A DNA stretch of 64,000 nucleotides from PMG-095 sp049324695 (GCA_049324695.1 JBMOMJ010000029.1:1-64000); one strand, 5' to 3'; shown: positions 9,757 to 19,687, numbered from the stretch's first letter. Numbers and translations: made by a program. Notes: generated from the letters alone by a model not told the origin.

Positions 9757-11526
9757 ATGATTAGAACCTTGCCGCTCCGCGGAGCTCGAAATCCTTCCAG
9801 CCGTCAGCAGGGCACCAACCCGGGTTCGTTCGCTTTGGCGCCCAACGTTGGGGGGCCGCTGACGTTCGCCTCGCCGGACACGCCCGGCATGCCAGCACCG
9901 AGCGACAAGAGCGCTTGGGATTTCCTGCCGCCCGGTTGGCGCCGCGAAGGCGCGCACGCCGTGGCGCCCGAAGGCTTCGTGCCCGTGACCCAGCTCGAGT
10001 TTGCTCGTCTGGGCATCGTTACGGAGCAAATGCGCCGTGTCGCCGAGCGCGAGCCGCATCTCACTCCCGAAGCCGTGCGCGACGAGGTTGCCGCCGGACG
10101 CATGATCATCCCGGCCAACAAGGTGCACCTCGGCTACGCGCTCGAGCCGATGTGCATCGGGCGCGCTAGCCGCACGAAGGTGAACGCCAACATGGGTGCA
10201 TCGCCCGTTTCGTCGAGCACCGATGAAGAAGTCGAGAAGCTCAAGTGGGCGGAGCGCTGGGCAGCCGACACCGTGATGGACCTTTCGACCGGCGGCGACT
10301 TGGATGCCTGTCGCGAAGCCATCGTGAAAAACGCGCGCGTGCCAATCGGTACCGTGCCGATCTATTCGATGATCATCGGCCGCCGCATCGAGGATCTCGG
10401 CGAAGAAGACATCTTGGAAGGCTTGCGGCATCAGGCCAAGCAAGGCGTGGACTACTTCACGATTCACGCTGGTGTCCTGCGCGAGCACCTGCCGTTCGTG
10501 AAAAACCGCTTGATTGGTATCGTCAGCCGCGGCGGTTCGTTGCTTGCCAAGTGGATGATCACTCACGGCAAGCAGAACCCGATGTACACGCTGTTCGACG
10601 AGATCTGCGAAATCATGCGCGAGTACGATGTCTCCTTTTCGCTCGGCGACGGCTTGCGTCCTGGCGGCTTGGCGGATGCGTCGGACGACGCGCAGCTGCG
10701 AGAGCTCGAGACGCTGGGTGAGCTCACCGAGCGCGCCTGGCGCAAGGGCTGCCAAGTCATGATCGAAGGGCCCGGCCACATGCCGTTCGATCAAATCGAG
10801 TACAACATGAAGCTGCAGCGCACGTTGTGTCACGGTGCGCCCTTCTACGTGCTCGGGCCGCTGGTGACCGACGTGTTCCCCGGTTACGACCACATCACGA
10901 GCTGCATCGGTGCGACGGCCGCGGCGTATCACGGCGCGTCCATGCTGTGTTACGTCACGCCGAAAGAGCACGTTGGTTTGCCCAAGAAGGATGATGTCAA
11001 GCAGGGCTGCGTCGCTTACAAGATCGCTGCGCACGCCGCCGACGTTGCGCTCGGCATTCCCGGCACGCGCGACTGGGACGACGAGCTCACCAAAGCTCGC
11101 GCCGCGCTGAACTGGGAGAAGCACTTCGAGCTCGCCTTCGACGGCGATACGGCGCGTGCGTTTCACGACGAAGATCTCGACGTAGATACCGATTTTTGCG
11201 CGATGTGCGGCCACGACTGGTGCTCCGTGCGCATCTCCAAAGAGATCGCGGAGTTTGCGAGCGGCAAGCACGAAGGCTTCGAGCGCGGCGTCGCGCAGAA
11301 GTCCAAAGCCATCAATCCCGAGCAGCGCGAGATTTTGGAGCGTCGTGGTGTGCTCTCCTCTGAAGAGATCGAGCGGCTTGCGAGCAAGACCGCTAAGGCA
11401 GTGGGCGCTCATCGCGGACAGCGCGCCGGTTGCCATAGCGATCTGGTCGACGAGCATGGTGCGCGCGATCTGCAAGAGCAATTGGTCGAGCTGCGCAAGA
11501 AGCCGGCAGCCCCTGCGGTAACCTGA
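9757..11526 (+). CDS. thiC: Phosphomethylpyrimidine synthase ThiC
   Basis: A 589-residue radical-SAM enzyme that converts aminoimidazole ribotide to hydroxymethylpyrimidine phosphate, the pyrimidine half of thiamine. The C-terminal iron-sulfur motif C-A-M-C-G-H-D-W-C (Cys481, 484, 489) is intact. Family motifs such as M-G-A-S-P-V-S-S-S, G-D-G-L-R-P-G and E-G-P-G-H-M-P-F-D-Q are present. The length fits the usual 550-630. ATG 9757 is preceded by GAGGA at 9747-9751 and by the TPP riboswitch. No other thiamine gene lies in this window. An adenylate-forming enzyme gene starts 5 bases after the stop, so the two are probably cotranscribed. Confidence 0.98.
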   Translation: MIRTLPLRGARNPSSRQQGTNPGSFALAPNVGGPLTFASPDTPGMPAPSDKSAWDFLPPGWRREGAHAVAPEGFVPVTQLEFARLGIVTEQMRRVAEREPHLTPEAVRDEVAAGRMIIPANKVHLGYALEPMCIGRASRTKVNANMGASPVSSSTDEEVEKLKWAERWAADTVMDLSTGGDLDACREAIVKNARVPIGTVPIYSMIIGRRIEDLGEEDILEGLRHQAKQGVDYFTIHAGVLREHLPFVKNRLIGIVSRGGSLLAKWMITHGKQNPMYTLFDEICEIMREYDVSFSLGDGLRPGGLADASDDAQLRELETLGELTERAWRKGCQVMIEGPGHMPFDQIEYNMKLQRTLCHGAPFYVLGPLVTDVFPGYDHITSCIGATAAAYHGASMLCYVTPKEHVGLPKKDDVKQGCVAYKIAAHAADVALGIPGTRDWDDELTKARAALNWEKHFELAFDGDTARAFHDEDLDVDTDFCAMCGHDWCSVRISKEIAEFASGKHEGFERGVAQKSKAINPEQREILERRGVLSSEEIERLASKTAKAVGAHRGQRAGCHSDLVDEHGARDLQEQLVELRKKPAAPAVT

Positions 11527-11531
11527 GGCGC

Positions 11532-13022
11532 ATGGCACTGCTCGGCGCACGCACGGAGCGCTCGCTGGCGCGACAGTCCGAGTTCTTGAAGGTCGAGCTG
11601 GGCGACGCTCTTTCGCGCGTTGCCACCGTCGACCCTGGCGCCGCCGCGCTAGCGTTGTTTCACGATGTGCGCGCCAACGTGCCCGCGTACGCGAAGTTTC
11701 TGCAAGCGCGCGGCGTCGACGGCCATGGCGTCCGCACGCTGGAAGACTTCGCGCGTTTACCATCGACGAGTAAAGCCGAGTACCACAAGCAATATCCGCT
11801 CGCTGAGCTCTGTCGCGACGGAGAGCTCAGCGCTTGTGACTTCGTTGCAGTGTCGTCCGGTTCCACGGGCGAGCCGACGTTTTGGCCGCGCTTTGCAAGC
11901 GATGAGTACGGCACCGCGCGCCGCTTCGAACAAGTCCTGGTTGACGGTTGTGAGCTCGCAAAGAAGCGCACACTGGGCGTGGTGTGCTTCTCACTCGGGA
12001 GCTGGGTCGGCGGCATGTACACGACGTCCGCCTGCCGCGCGCTCGCGCTGAAGGGTTATCCGCTCACGCTGGTGACACCTGGCAACAACCGGGTCGAGAT
12101 CCTTCGTGTGCTGCGCGCGCTCGCGCCGATGTTCGAGCAGGTGGTGCTCTTTGGTTACCCACCGTTTTTGAAAGACGTGATCGATGCGGGTCGCGCCGAC
12201 GGTTTCGATTGGAGCCGCGTGCCGACGCGCGTCGTGATGGCAGGCGAGGTGTTCAGCGAAGAGTGGCGCACGTTAGTAACTGAGCGGCTTGGCGGAATCG
12301 ATCCGGAGCGCCATACGGCTTCGTTGTATGGAACTGCGGATGGCGGCGTGCTCGCCAACGAAACTCCGCTATCGATTCGGATCCGCCGTTTCTTGGCGTT
12401 GCATCCGGCGGCCGCCCGCGAGCTATTCGGCGAGGCACGCTTGCCGACTCTATGCCAGTACGATCCGCTGCATCGCTACTTCGAGTGCCCTGAGTCCGAG
12501 TTGCTCTTCAGCGCAGACGGCAGCTTGCCTCTCATCAAGTACCGCATTCTGGATCGCGGCGGATTGATTCCCTACGAACGCATGTGTTCGCTACTTTCGG
12601 GCTACGGCGCCGAGTTACCAAGCGAGGCGCGCGCATTGCCGTTCGTGTACGTGTTCGGGCGTTCTGGCTTTGCGCTTTCTTTCTACGGCGCGAACGTTTA
12701 TCCCGAAAACGTCTCTGTGGGTGTCGAGCAGCCCGAGTTCAGCGCGGCGGTCACCGGAAAGTTCGTCATGGAGCTTTCACGCACCAGCGACCAGGACGTC
12801 GAACTGTGCGTCAGTGTAGAGCTATCGCAGCGCGCACAGCCGAGTGATGAGCTGGCCACGTCTTTGGCGAGGTCGATCCGCCGCGAGCTCGAACGCCTGA
12901 ACAGTGAGTTTTTGAACTACACCCCCGCGGAGCGACGCACGCCGCGAGTGCGTTTGTTACCGCCGGGCGATCCCAACTACTTTCCTATCGGCGTCAAACA
13001 CCGTTACACCCGAGGGGATTAA
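11532..13022 (+). CDS. PaaK-like adenylate-forming enzyme
   Basis: A 496-residue member of the AMP-dependent synthetase superfamily closest in motif style to phenylacetate-CoA ligase (PaaK). It has S-S-G-S-T-G-E-P near residue 110 for ATP phosphate binding, an A-G-E-V-F-S-E-E-W stretch, S-L-Y-G-T-A-D near 261, a Y-R-I-L-D-R-G-G hinge region and a C-terminal mini-domain. These enzymes activate carboxylic acids as acyl-AMP and often transfer them to CoA; the substrate cannot be read from sequence. The gene starts 5 bases downstream of thiC and so probably lies under the TPP riboswitch. A role in thiamine metabolism is not known for this family, so the pairing may be incidental. Confidence 0.85.
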   Translation: MALLGARTERSLARQSEFLKVELGDALSRVATVDPGAAALALFHDVRANVPAYAKFLQARGVDGHGVRTLEDFARLPSTSKAEYHKQYPLAELCRDGELSACDFVAVSSGSTGEPTFWPRFASDEYGTARRFEQVLVDGCELAKKRTLGVVCFSLGSWVGGMYTTSACRALALKGYPLTLVTPGNNRVEILRVLRALAPMFEQVVLFGYPPFLKDVIDAGRADGFDWSRVPTRVVMAGEVFSEEWRTLVTERLGGIDPERHTASLYGTADGGVLANETPLSIRIRRFLALHPAAARELFGEARLPTLCQYDPLHRYFECPESELLFSADGSLPLIKYRILDRGGLIPYERMCSLLSGYGAELPSEARALPFVYVFGRSGFALSFYGANVYPENVSVGVEQPEFSAAVTGKFVMELSRTSDQDVELCVSVELSQRAQPSDELATSLARSIRRELERLNSEFLNYTPAERRTPRVRLLPPGDPNYFPIGVKHRYTRGD

Positions 13023-13031
13023 CGTTCGGCG

Positions 13032-13047
13032 CACCGGGCGTCCGGTG
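13032..13047 (+). terminator. Short hairpin after the thiC operon
   Basis: CACCGG (13032-13037) and CCGGTG (13042-13047) form a 6-bp GC stem with a GCGT tetraloop, 10 bases after the stop codon of the PaaK-like gene. No U-tract follows, so terminator activity is uncertain. Confidence 0.35.
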
Positions 13048-13202
13048 GATTGCCTCGACGTTTCGCTTCGGCATTCTTCGGAAGACGTCCTTCCGTTTAC
13101 TGCTGAACGTGGTTGTTTCGGCCGATAATCAGGTTTGCTTTCGTCGCTGCAGGCGGTCTACCCTGCTTCGCGCTCGTCTTTCGTGCCGGAGGAGAGGTGT
13201 CT

Positions 13203-14840
13203 ATGTCGCGAACGCCGTTGCTCGGGGGTCTCAGGAAACTTTTCATGGATAGCCACGCTGCGCGTCGCGCTGGCATTCCTCTAGAAGCGATCGCGGAGCG
13301 GCGTGAAAACGCGCCGCGCGTGTCGCGCCGCCAGGTCATCAGCGCTGCCTCTGCGGGCGCACTTGCGCTGAGCATCCCGCGTCCGGCGTTTTCGAAGGGG
13401 CAGCCGACGGTGGCAATCGTAGGCGGCGGCATCGCAGGTTTGACCTGCGCTTTGAAGCTCGCTGATCGCGGGCTGGCGTCTACCGTGTACGAGGCGTCGG
13501 GTCGCGCCGGCGGCCGCATGTTTTCGAACACCAGCTACTGGAACCAGGGGCAGGTGAGCGAGTGGGGTGGCGAGCTCATCGACAGCGGTCACGAAACCGT
13601 CCAAGCGCTTGCCAAGCGCTTCGGCCTCGCGCTCGACGACTTACACGCTGCGCAACCCAACGGATCGACCGATACGTACCGCTTCTTCAATGAGTACTAC
13701 ACGCAGCAAAATGCCGACTCGGACTTCCTTGCGAGCGTCGCCGAAGCCGTCGCGGCCGATGCAGAAGCGGCGGACTACCCAACCCGTTACGATTCGTTCA
13801 CCGAAGCGGGCGCCCTGCTCGACTCGATGAGCGTTTATGATTGGATCGAGTCGCGCGTACCGGGGGGCCACCGTTCTCGATTGGGCACGTTGCTCGATCT
13901 CGCCTACAACACCGAGTACGGCGCTGAAACGCGGGATCAATCAGCGCTCAACCTCGTGTATTTGCTTGGCTATCAGCCGAACGATACGGCGATGTCGGTG
14001 TTCGGTGAATCCGACGAGCGTTATCACATTCGCGGCGGAAACCAGCAGCTCCCGAACAAGATGGCGGCGGCGCTCGGCAACGTCGTTTATGGTCACGCGC
14101 TGAGGCGCCTACGCCGGACGTCGGCGGGGCGCTACTCGATGTGTTTCGCGCGCGGGGGCGGCAGCGTCGAGGTGGTCGCCGACTACGTCGTGTTGGCGAT
14201 CCCCTTCGCGGTGCTTCGTGACATCGACGTCTCGGGTGCAGGCTTCGATCCCCTCAAGTTGCAGGCCATTCGCGAGCTCGGGCGGGGTCACAACGGCAAG
14301 ACTCAGCTGCAGTTTTCGCAACGCATCTGGAATGGCCGCGGCTCCTGGCCGGGGATCAGCAACGGCTCTAGCTATGCAGATAGCGGCTACCAATCGAGCT
14401 GGGACGCGACGCGCGCGCAAGCCGGTAGTAATGGCATTCTGGTTTTCTACTCGGGCGGCGCCGTGACAGACGCGATGAGCTCGAATCGTGCGTTCGCGAC
14501 CGTGAGCGAGCCAACTGTGTTGGCGGACGCGACCACGGCGCTTCGCCGCGCCGAACCCGTGTTTCGCGGCTTGAGCTCGGTGTGGAACGGGCGAGCCACG
14601 CAGTCGTTGCCGCACAAGAGCGAGTTCTTCAAGGCGTCATACGCCTACTTCCGCGTTGGCCAATACCTTGATTTCGCGGGATACGAGGGCGTCACTCAAG
14701 GTGGCGTCTTGTTCTGTGGTGAACACACGTCACAGGATTTCCAAGGTTTCATGGAGGGTGGCGCGTCCGAAGGAAGGCGTGCTGCGCGCGAGCTCGCCCA
14801 CCTGATTCGGGGCAGGTTCGACAACTTGGATGCCATCTGA
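13203..14840 (+). CDS. Tat-exported flavin amine oxidase
   Basis: Starting at ATG 13203, backed by GGAGGAGAG at 13189-13197, the product has 545 residues. An N-terminal S-R-R-Q-V-I twin-arginine motif and a hydrophobic stretch (about 40-62) suggest Tat export of a folded flavoprotein. The dinucleotide fold follows: V-A-I-V-G-G-G-I-A-G-L, then E-A-S-G-R-A-G-G-R-M, the hallmark of FAD-dependent monoamine/polyamine oxidases. The C-terminal FAD motif includes C-G-E-H-T-S and F-M-E-G-G-A-S-E-G-R-R-A. The reaction is probably oxidation of an amine or amino acid with oxygen as acceptor; the substrate is unknown. The gene appears monocistronic, with 180 bases before it. Confidence 0.88.
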   Translation: MSRTPLLGGLRKLFMDSHAARRAGIPLEAIAERRENAPRVSRRQVISAASAGALALSIPRPAFSKGQPTVAIVGGGIAGLTCALKLADRGLASTVYEASGRAGGRMFSNTSYWNQGQVSEWGGELIDSGHETVQALAKRFGLALDDLHAAQPNGSTDTYRFFNEYYTQQNADSDFLASVAEAVAADAEAADYPTRYDSFTEAGALLDSMSVYDWIESRVPGGHRSRLGTLLDLAYNTEYGAETRDQSALNLVYLLGYQPNDTAMSVFGESDERYHIRGGNQQLPNKMAAALGNVVYGHALRRLRRTSAGRYSMCFARGGGSVEVVADYVVLAIPFAVLRDIDVSGAGFDPLKLQAIRELGRGHNGKTQLQFSQRIWNGRGSWPGISNGSSYADSGYQSSWDATRAQAGSNGILVFYSGGAVTDAMSSNRAFATVSEPTVLADATTALRRAEPVFRGLSSVWNGRATQSLPHKSEFFKASYAYFRVGQYLDFAGYEGVTQGGVLFCGEHTSQDFQGFMEGGASEGRRAARELAHLIRGRFDNLDAI

Positions 14841-15014
14841 AGCATCGCTTGGCCGCGGGGGCGGCGAAACTCGATACATCGCTGAGCACCCGTTCCGCTC
14901 CCCAGCGTCGCAAATTCACAAGACCGAAACGTGGACATGATTGTCACTTCTTGAAGTGCCGAGTCATCAAAAATTGCCTTTGAGTTCGCACTGAAGCCGA
15001 GATACGCCTCACCC

Positions 15015-16685
15015 TTGGAGGCGACGAGCGAACGGATGGTGGTAGGTGACGAAGCCGCTGGCAGCGCTACCAGTATCGATCCGCTCGTTGGGACAATCGT
15101 TGGTGGCCGCTTCCAGATCATCGATCTGATCGCGCGCGGCGGCATGTCGAGTGTGTACTTCGCCACGCAGGTTCCACTCAATCGGCCCGTCGCGGTGAAG
15201 GTGCTGCGCGGAGCCTCCAGCAGCGATGCCGAAACTCCGGATGGTTTCCGCCGGCGCTTCCTCCAAGAAGCCAGCATCCTGTCGCAGCTCTCGCATCCGA
15301 ACATCGTCACTTTGCTCGAATACGGGCAGATCACGCAGGCGCGCGACAAGCCCTACTTCATGGCGATGGAGTACTTGCGTGGAGAAACTCTCGCGCAGCG
15401 TTTTCGTGCGCGCGGGCGACTCAGCGTGGAAGAAAGCATTCGCCTCACTCGCCAAATCGGTCGCGGGCTTCGCGAGGCGCATCGGCGTGGCTTCGTTCAT
15501 CGCGATTTGAAGCCGTCGAATATCATGCTGGTGCCGGAGGACGACCGCAACGACATCGTCAAGCTGGTCGACTTCGGGATCGGCAAGATCGTGAGCGGTC
15601 GTTTGGCGCACGACGTCGAGGACGAGACGCGCGTTGGATTGCTGCTCGGCAGCCCGCGACACATGGCGCCCGAGCAGATTCGCTGCGAGCCCGTCGAGGT
15701 GCGCACCGATCTGTATGGGCTCGGTGTGATCTTGTTTCAGGCGTTGACGGGTCAGCTTCCGTTCGACGGCCGCACCGAGGTGGACGTGCTGATGGCGCAT
15801 TGTTCGTTGCCGCCGCCCGGGCTGCACGAAATGTGTCCGAATCAGTTGTTCCCCGACGCCCTCTCGCGTTTGGTTCGTGACCTGCTCCACAAGCACCCGA
15901 GTGGGCGCCCTACAATCGACGAGTTCTTAGAGCGGCTCGCCTGCATCGAAGCGGAAATCTTCGGTCGAATTGGGTTGGCTGGCCCAACGCTGTACGGCAT
16001 TACGCCGCCCCCGCGCATCGCCGTCGGTCCGGACGCGCCTTCCGAGCGCAACACGCTAGTTACGCAAGCGGACTGGGTGGAACTGCCGGGCGGCTTGTTT
16101 TCTGGAGCTCCCTCTGGCTCGGTGCCGCCGCATTCCTTGGCGGTGAGCCAACGCAAGCGCCGCGGCCGTTGGGCCGTCGCCTTTGGGTTGCTCGCAGCCA
16201 CGGCGCTCGTGGCCGGAACTTGGATCAATCTCCAGCCGCACGCGGTAGCGCCCACTCCGCGTGTCATCCCGCCGAAGCCAAGCGCACCAGTCCTGCCGCC
16301 TGAAAACGCCGTCAAAAGGCCGGAGACGACGACTTTCAGCTTCGACATCAGCTCCACTCCGGCCGCGGCAACAGTGCGAGAGGGCGGGGTTGCACTCGGG
16401 GTCACGCCACTCAAGTTGACGATCCCGCGCGATTCCGTGGCGAGCGCGCCTCGGCAATTCATCATCGAACGCGAGGGGTACCAGCCTTATGTCATCGAAC
16501 AGGGCGATTCTGAAACCGACGTGAGCGTTTCTGCCGTCCTGCTCGCGAACGCACGCAAGACACTGCGTTCCCGCGTTTCGCGCTCCACGACTCCTCCCAG
16601 CAGCACGTTCTCGGTGGCCGGCGAGGGAGCTCTCGCGGCCAAGCGAAACGCCGGAATCGATCTCGATATTCGTCCACGCCGTTGA
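15015..16685 (+). CDS. Membrane-anchored Ser/Thr protein kinase with PEGA-like tail
   Basis: A 556-residue kinase counted from TTG 15015; ATG 15036 is an alternative and neither has an ideal ribosome site. The kinase domain has glycine-loop A-R-G-G-M-S at 40-45 with the first Gly replaced, Lys62, H-R-D at 162-164, D-F-G at 186-188 and A-P-E at 218-220. One membrane helix spans about 385-405. The outer tail has a Pro-rich spacer and a PEGA-like beta module at 440-510 (S-T-P-A-A-A-T-V, G-V-A-L-G-V-T-P, E-R-E-G-Y). PEGA modules are thought to bind envelope components. The TonB receptor gene starts 31 bases downstream, so sensing and uptake are probably linked. Confidence 0.88.
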   Translation: MEATSERMVVGDEAAGSATSIDPLVGTIVGGRFQIIDLIARGGMSSVYFATQVPLNRPVAVKVLRGASSSDAETPDGFRRRFLQEASILSQLSHPNIVTLLEYGQITQARDKPYFMAMEYLRGETLAQRFRARGRLSVEESIRLTRQIGRGLREAHRRGFVHRDLKPSNIMLVPEDDRNDIVKLVDFGIGKIVSGRLAHDVEDETRVGLLLGSPRHMAPEQIRCEPVEVRTDLYGLGVILFQALTGQLPFDGRTEVDVLMAHCSLPPPGLHEMCPNQLFPDALSRLVRDLLHKHPSGRPTIDEFLERLACIEAEIFGRIGLAGPTLYGITPPPRIAVGPDAPSERNTLVTQADWVELPGGLFSGAPSGSVPPHSLAVSQRKRRGRWAVAFGLLAATALVAGTWINLQPHAVAPTPRVIPPKPSAPVLPPENAVKRPETTTFSFDISSTPAAATVREGGVALGVTPLKLTIPRDSVASAPRQFIIEREGYQPYVIEQGDSETDVSVSAVLLANARKTLRSRVSRSTTPPSSTFSVAGEGALAAKRNAGIDLDIRPRR

Positions 16686-16716
16686 ACGGCTGGGCTATGT
16701 GTAGCGATCGATAGAC

Positions 16717-19680
16717 GTGTCGGAGCGCTCCGGGAGATCTGATTTGCCTCGTTCGTTCGCCTCGCTTGCTGCGCGTTGGCTTTCGCTTTTGGTTTTGTTG
16801 GTATGTTGCGTAGCGGCCGGCTCTGCGCGCGCCGATGACGTCGCCGATGAGGCAGATCTCATGTTCACGCTGGGCGCAGAGCGCTACCAAGCCGCGGACT
16901 ATCCGCGCGCGCTCGCGTACTTTTTGGCGTCGAATCGGCTCGCGCGCAATCGCAACGTGCTCTTCAATATCGCGCGTTGCTACGAGCAGCTGAAACAGTA
17001 TCCAGAGGCGCATCGCTATTACTCGCGGGCGCTCGAAGGTGAAACCGACGCTGCCGCCATCGCGCGGATCCGGGATGCCGTGACGCGCATTGCACCGCAC
17101 ATCGCGGTGCTGCAGATCCTTACCGAGCCGCCAGGCGCCCGCATCTACCTAGATCGAAAGGATTTGGGCGAGCGCGGGACCGCACCTCAGAAGATCGCGC
17201 TGCCGCCCGCCAGCTACCGTGTAATCGCCGAGCTCGACGGTTACGAAGAAGCCAGCAGTGAACCGGTAGAGGTGAGCGTTGGTCACGAACGTAGTGTGAC
17301 GCTCAAGCTGAAGCGTATCGTTGGCACGATTCGCATCACTGGCCCCACAGGTGCGGCCGTGCGACTCGACGCGGAGAACACGCCCGCAGTGTGTTACGCG
17401 CCTTGTGATGCCGTTGCTGCGCCCGGGCAGCACACCGTGATTGTGTCGCGGCAAGGCTACCGCCCGTTGCGGCTGCCCGTGGCGATTCAGGCGAACGTGA
17501 CGTCCAGCATTACCCCAGAAATGGTGCCGGAAACCGGTTCGCTGGTCGTCAATTCGGACGAGCGCGACGCCACTGTCGAAGTGGACGGCGAGACGCGAGG
17601 CTTCACGCCATCGATTCTGAACGTGCCGGTCGGTACGCACCGCGTGCGCATCAGCCTGCAGGGCTTCCTTCCGGTCGAACGCGAGGTGTTGATTCGCGAA
17701 GGGCGCCAAACGCAACTCGAAGTGAGCCTCACGTCGCGCGACTCGGTCGAAGCGGCTTCACGCGTTTCCGAATCGGTTGACGACGCGCCGGCGTCGGTTT
17801 CGCTCGTGACTCCCCAAGAGCTCCGCGCGATGCGCTATCCAACGCTCGCCGAAGCGTTGCGCGGTGTGCGCGGCATCTACGTGTCGGACGATCGCGGCTA
17901 CCAGTCGCTCGGCTTTCGCGGTTTCGGCCGACCCGGCGCTTACGGCAACCGCGTGCTCATCACGATGGACGGCATGCCCCTCAACGATGACTGGTTGTGG
18001 TCTTCGTACGTCGGCTTCGATCTGCGCACCGACTTGGAGGACATCGACCGCATCGAGGTGGTGCGTGGTCCGGGTTCAGTGTTGTACGGCACCAGCGCGT
18101 TTTCTGGCGTCGTGAACCTCGTGACGCGGGCGCGGGAAGTGCCGACCAGCCGTGAGGTCAGCGTTTCGGCTTCTTCCGCGAGCACTGCGCGCGCGCGGGC
18201 ACGCGTGACCCAGCGCTTGGGCAAAGACGCAGGGGTTTGGGCGTCCATCTCCGCAGGCCGCAGCGCTGGGCGCGACTTTTTCTTTCCAGAGTACGTGGCG
18301 GATGGACCTCCAGAGGTCGCCGGCCATTCACGAGGGGTAGATTCGGCGCGCTTTGGTACGCTGACAGGGCGCGCTTTCTACGAAGCGTTCTCGCTGGCTT
18401 GGTCGTTTCAACATCACGACAAGCAGTTGCCCACTGGGCAGTTCGAAACCTTATTGGGCGACGGCCGCACGCACCAGGCAGACACTCGCGCTTTCGTGGA
18501 AGCGCGTTTCGAGCCGAAGATCCATCGCAGCATCACTTCGCTCACGCGCCTGCACGGCAACGCCTATGTGTATCGCGGCGAGTTTGCACGCGCGCCCGAC
18601 GCGGGGGGACTCGAGTGGAACAATTACGATAGTTACTGGGCTGGCGCCGAGCAGCGTTTCGCCTTCACCTCACAATCGCTCAGCGCAAACTTGGGTGGCG
18701 AGGTGCAGGCTCATCCCAACGCGCACCAGCGCAGCGGCACCGAAACCGAAGGCGAGTATCAAGACGAGTCGAAGGACTTCGTCGTGGCTGCGGTTTACGG
18801 AAACGTCGATGTGCGGCCAGTACCCGCCATCAAGCTCTCGCTCGGTGGGCGCCTCGACTACTACTCGACGTTCGGCTCGTCGGTGAATCCGCGCTTCGCA
18901 TTGATCGCGAGGCCCTATCCTGGCGGGAACCTCAAGATTTTGGCGGGCAAAGCGTTCAAGGCGCCCAGCGTCTATGAGCTTTCGTACATCGCCGTCGGGC
19001 AAACCAACAGCCTCGATCTAAAACCTGAGAACGTGTACTCGGCGGAGGTCGAGTTCAGCCATCGCGCCTCACGCAGCGTGGTGCTGACGGCGGCTGCGTT
19101 CGCAAACTACGTCACCGACCTGATTTCACTCGAGCGGCGCACTGCCGCCGACGGTTCGGAGATAATTCGCTTCGAAAACACCACCACCCCTGTGGGCACG
19201 CTAGGGGGAGAGCTGGAAGCGCGCCGCGACTGGAAGGAAGGCTGGATGGTCGCGGCGACCTACTCGTTCCAGCGCTCCCAGTACCTGGCCTCGAAGTCGC
19301 TCGGTGACCTGTTCGAGCTCGAACGCTCTCCGGATTATCGCGAGGTGCCGAATGCGCCCATGCACCTCGCTTCCGTGCGCGGCGCCGTACCGATTCTTTC
19401 GCGCGCCTTGACCCTGATGAACCGCATCTCGCTGGAAGGCCAGCGCTACGACAGCAACGATCGCACGAGTGATCCGGGGATTCAGACTCGCACGGGTGCG
19501 GCGCTGATTTGGGATTTCGTGTTCACGGGTTTGGAGAAGCGCTGGGGTCTCAGCTACTCGGTTGGTGTGTACAACGCGTTCGACTCGCGTGCTCGCCAGC
19601 CGGTGAGCACGGAGTTTCGGCAACGTTCGATCCCCATCGCCGGGCGCTCACTACTCGCCTCTGCCTCCCTCAGTTTTTGA
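16717..19680 (+). CDS. TonB-dependent receptor with N-terminal TPR and PEGA modules
   Basis: A 987-residue outer-membrane protein starting at GTG 16717. A signal peptide ends near A-G-S-A-R-A (about 39). A TPR-like helical region at 45-125 (L-G-A-E-R-Y, A-L-A-Y-F, Y-Y-S-R-A-L) is followed by three PEGA-like beta repeats at about 130-200, 202-270 and 273-340. The TonB plug follows at about 350-475: L-A-E-A-L-R-G-V-R-G, I-E-V-V-R-G-P-G-S-V-L-Y-G and V-V-N-L-V-T-R. The remainder is a beta barrel ending in a C-terminal Phe. Ordinary receptors lack the TPR-PEGA extension. The ligand is unknown. It lies in an operon between a PEGA-tailed kinase and a small lipoprotein. Confidence 0.92.
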   Translation: MSERSGRSDLPRSFASLAARWLSLLVLLVCCVAAGSARADDVADEADLMFTLGAERYQAADYPRALAYFLASNRLARNRNVLFNIARCYEQLKQYPEAHRYYSRALEGETDAAAIARIRDAVTRIAPHIAVLQILTEPPGARIYLDRKDLGERGTAPQKIALPPASYRVIAELDGYEEASSEPVEVSVGHERSVTLKLKRIVGTIRITGPTGAAVRLDAENTPAVCYAPCDAVAAPGQHTVIVSRQGYRPLRLPVAIQANVTSSITPEMVPETGSLVVNSDERDATVEVDGETRGFTPSILNVPVGTHRVRISLQGFLPVEREVLIREGRQTQLEVSLTSRDSVEAASRVSESVDDAPASVSLVTPQELRAMRYPTLAEALRGVRGIYVSDDRGYQSLGFRGFGRPGAYGNRVLITMDGMPLNDDWLWSSYVGFDLRTDLEDIDRIEVVRGPGSVLYGTSAFSGVVNLVTRAREVPTSREVSVSASSASTARARARVTQRLGKDAGVWASISAGRSAGRDFFFPEYVADGPPEVAGHSRGVDSARFGTLTGRAFYEAFSLAWSFQHHDKQLPTGQFETLLGDGRTHQADTRAFVEARFEPKIHRSITSLTRLHGNAYVYRGEFARAPDAGGLEWNNYDSYWAGAEQRFAFTSQSLSANLGGEVQAHPNAHQRSGTETEGEYQDESKDFVVAAVYGNVDVRPVPAIKLSLGGRLDYYSTFGSSVNPRFALIARPYPGGNLKILAGKAFKAPSVYELSYIAVGQTNSLDLKPENVYSAEVEFSHRASRSVVLTAAAFANYVTDLISLERRTAADGSEIIRFENTTTPVGTLGGELEARRDWKEGWMVAATYSFQRSQYLASKSLGDLFELERSPDYREVPNAPMHLASVRGAVPILSRALTLMNRISLEGQRYDSNDRTSDPGIQTRTGAALIWDFVFTGLEKRWGLSYSVGVYNAFDSRARQPVSTEFRQRSIPIAGRSLLASASLSF

Positions 19681-19687
19681 GCGAACG

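Noticed and set aside
8209..11763. Minus-strand open frame of 1184 codons
   Set aside because: It lies antisense to the GH10 xylanase and thiC genes, both certain by catalytic motifs. It has no recognisable domains and is a shadow of GC-rich codon usage.
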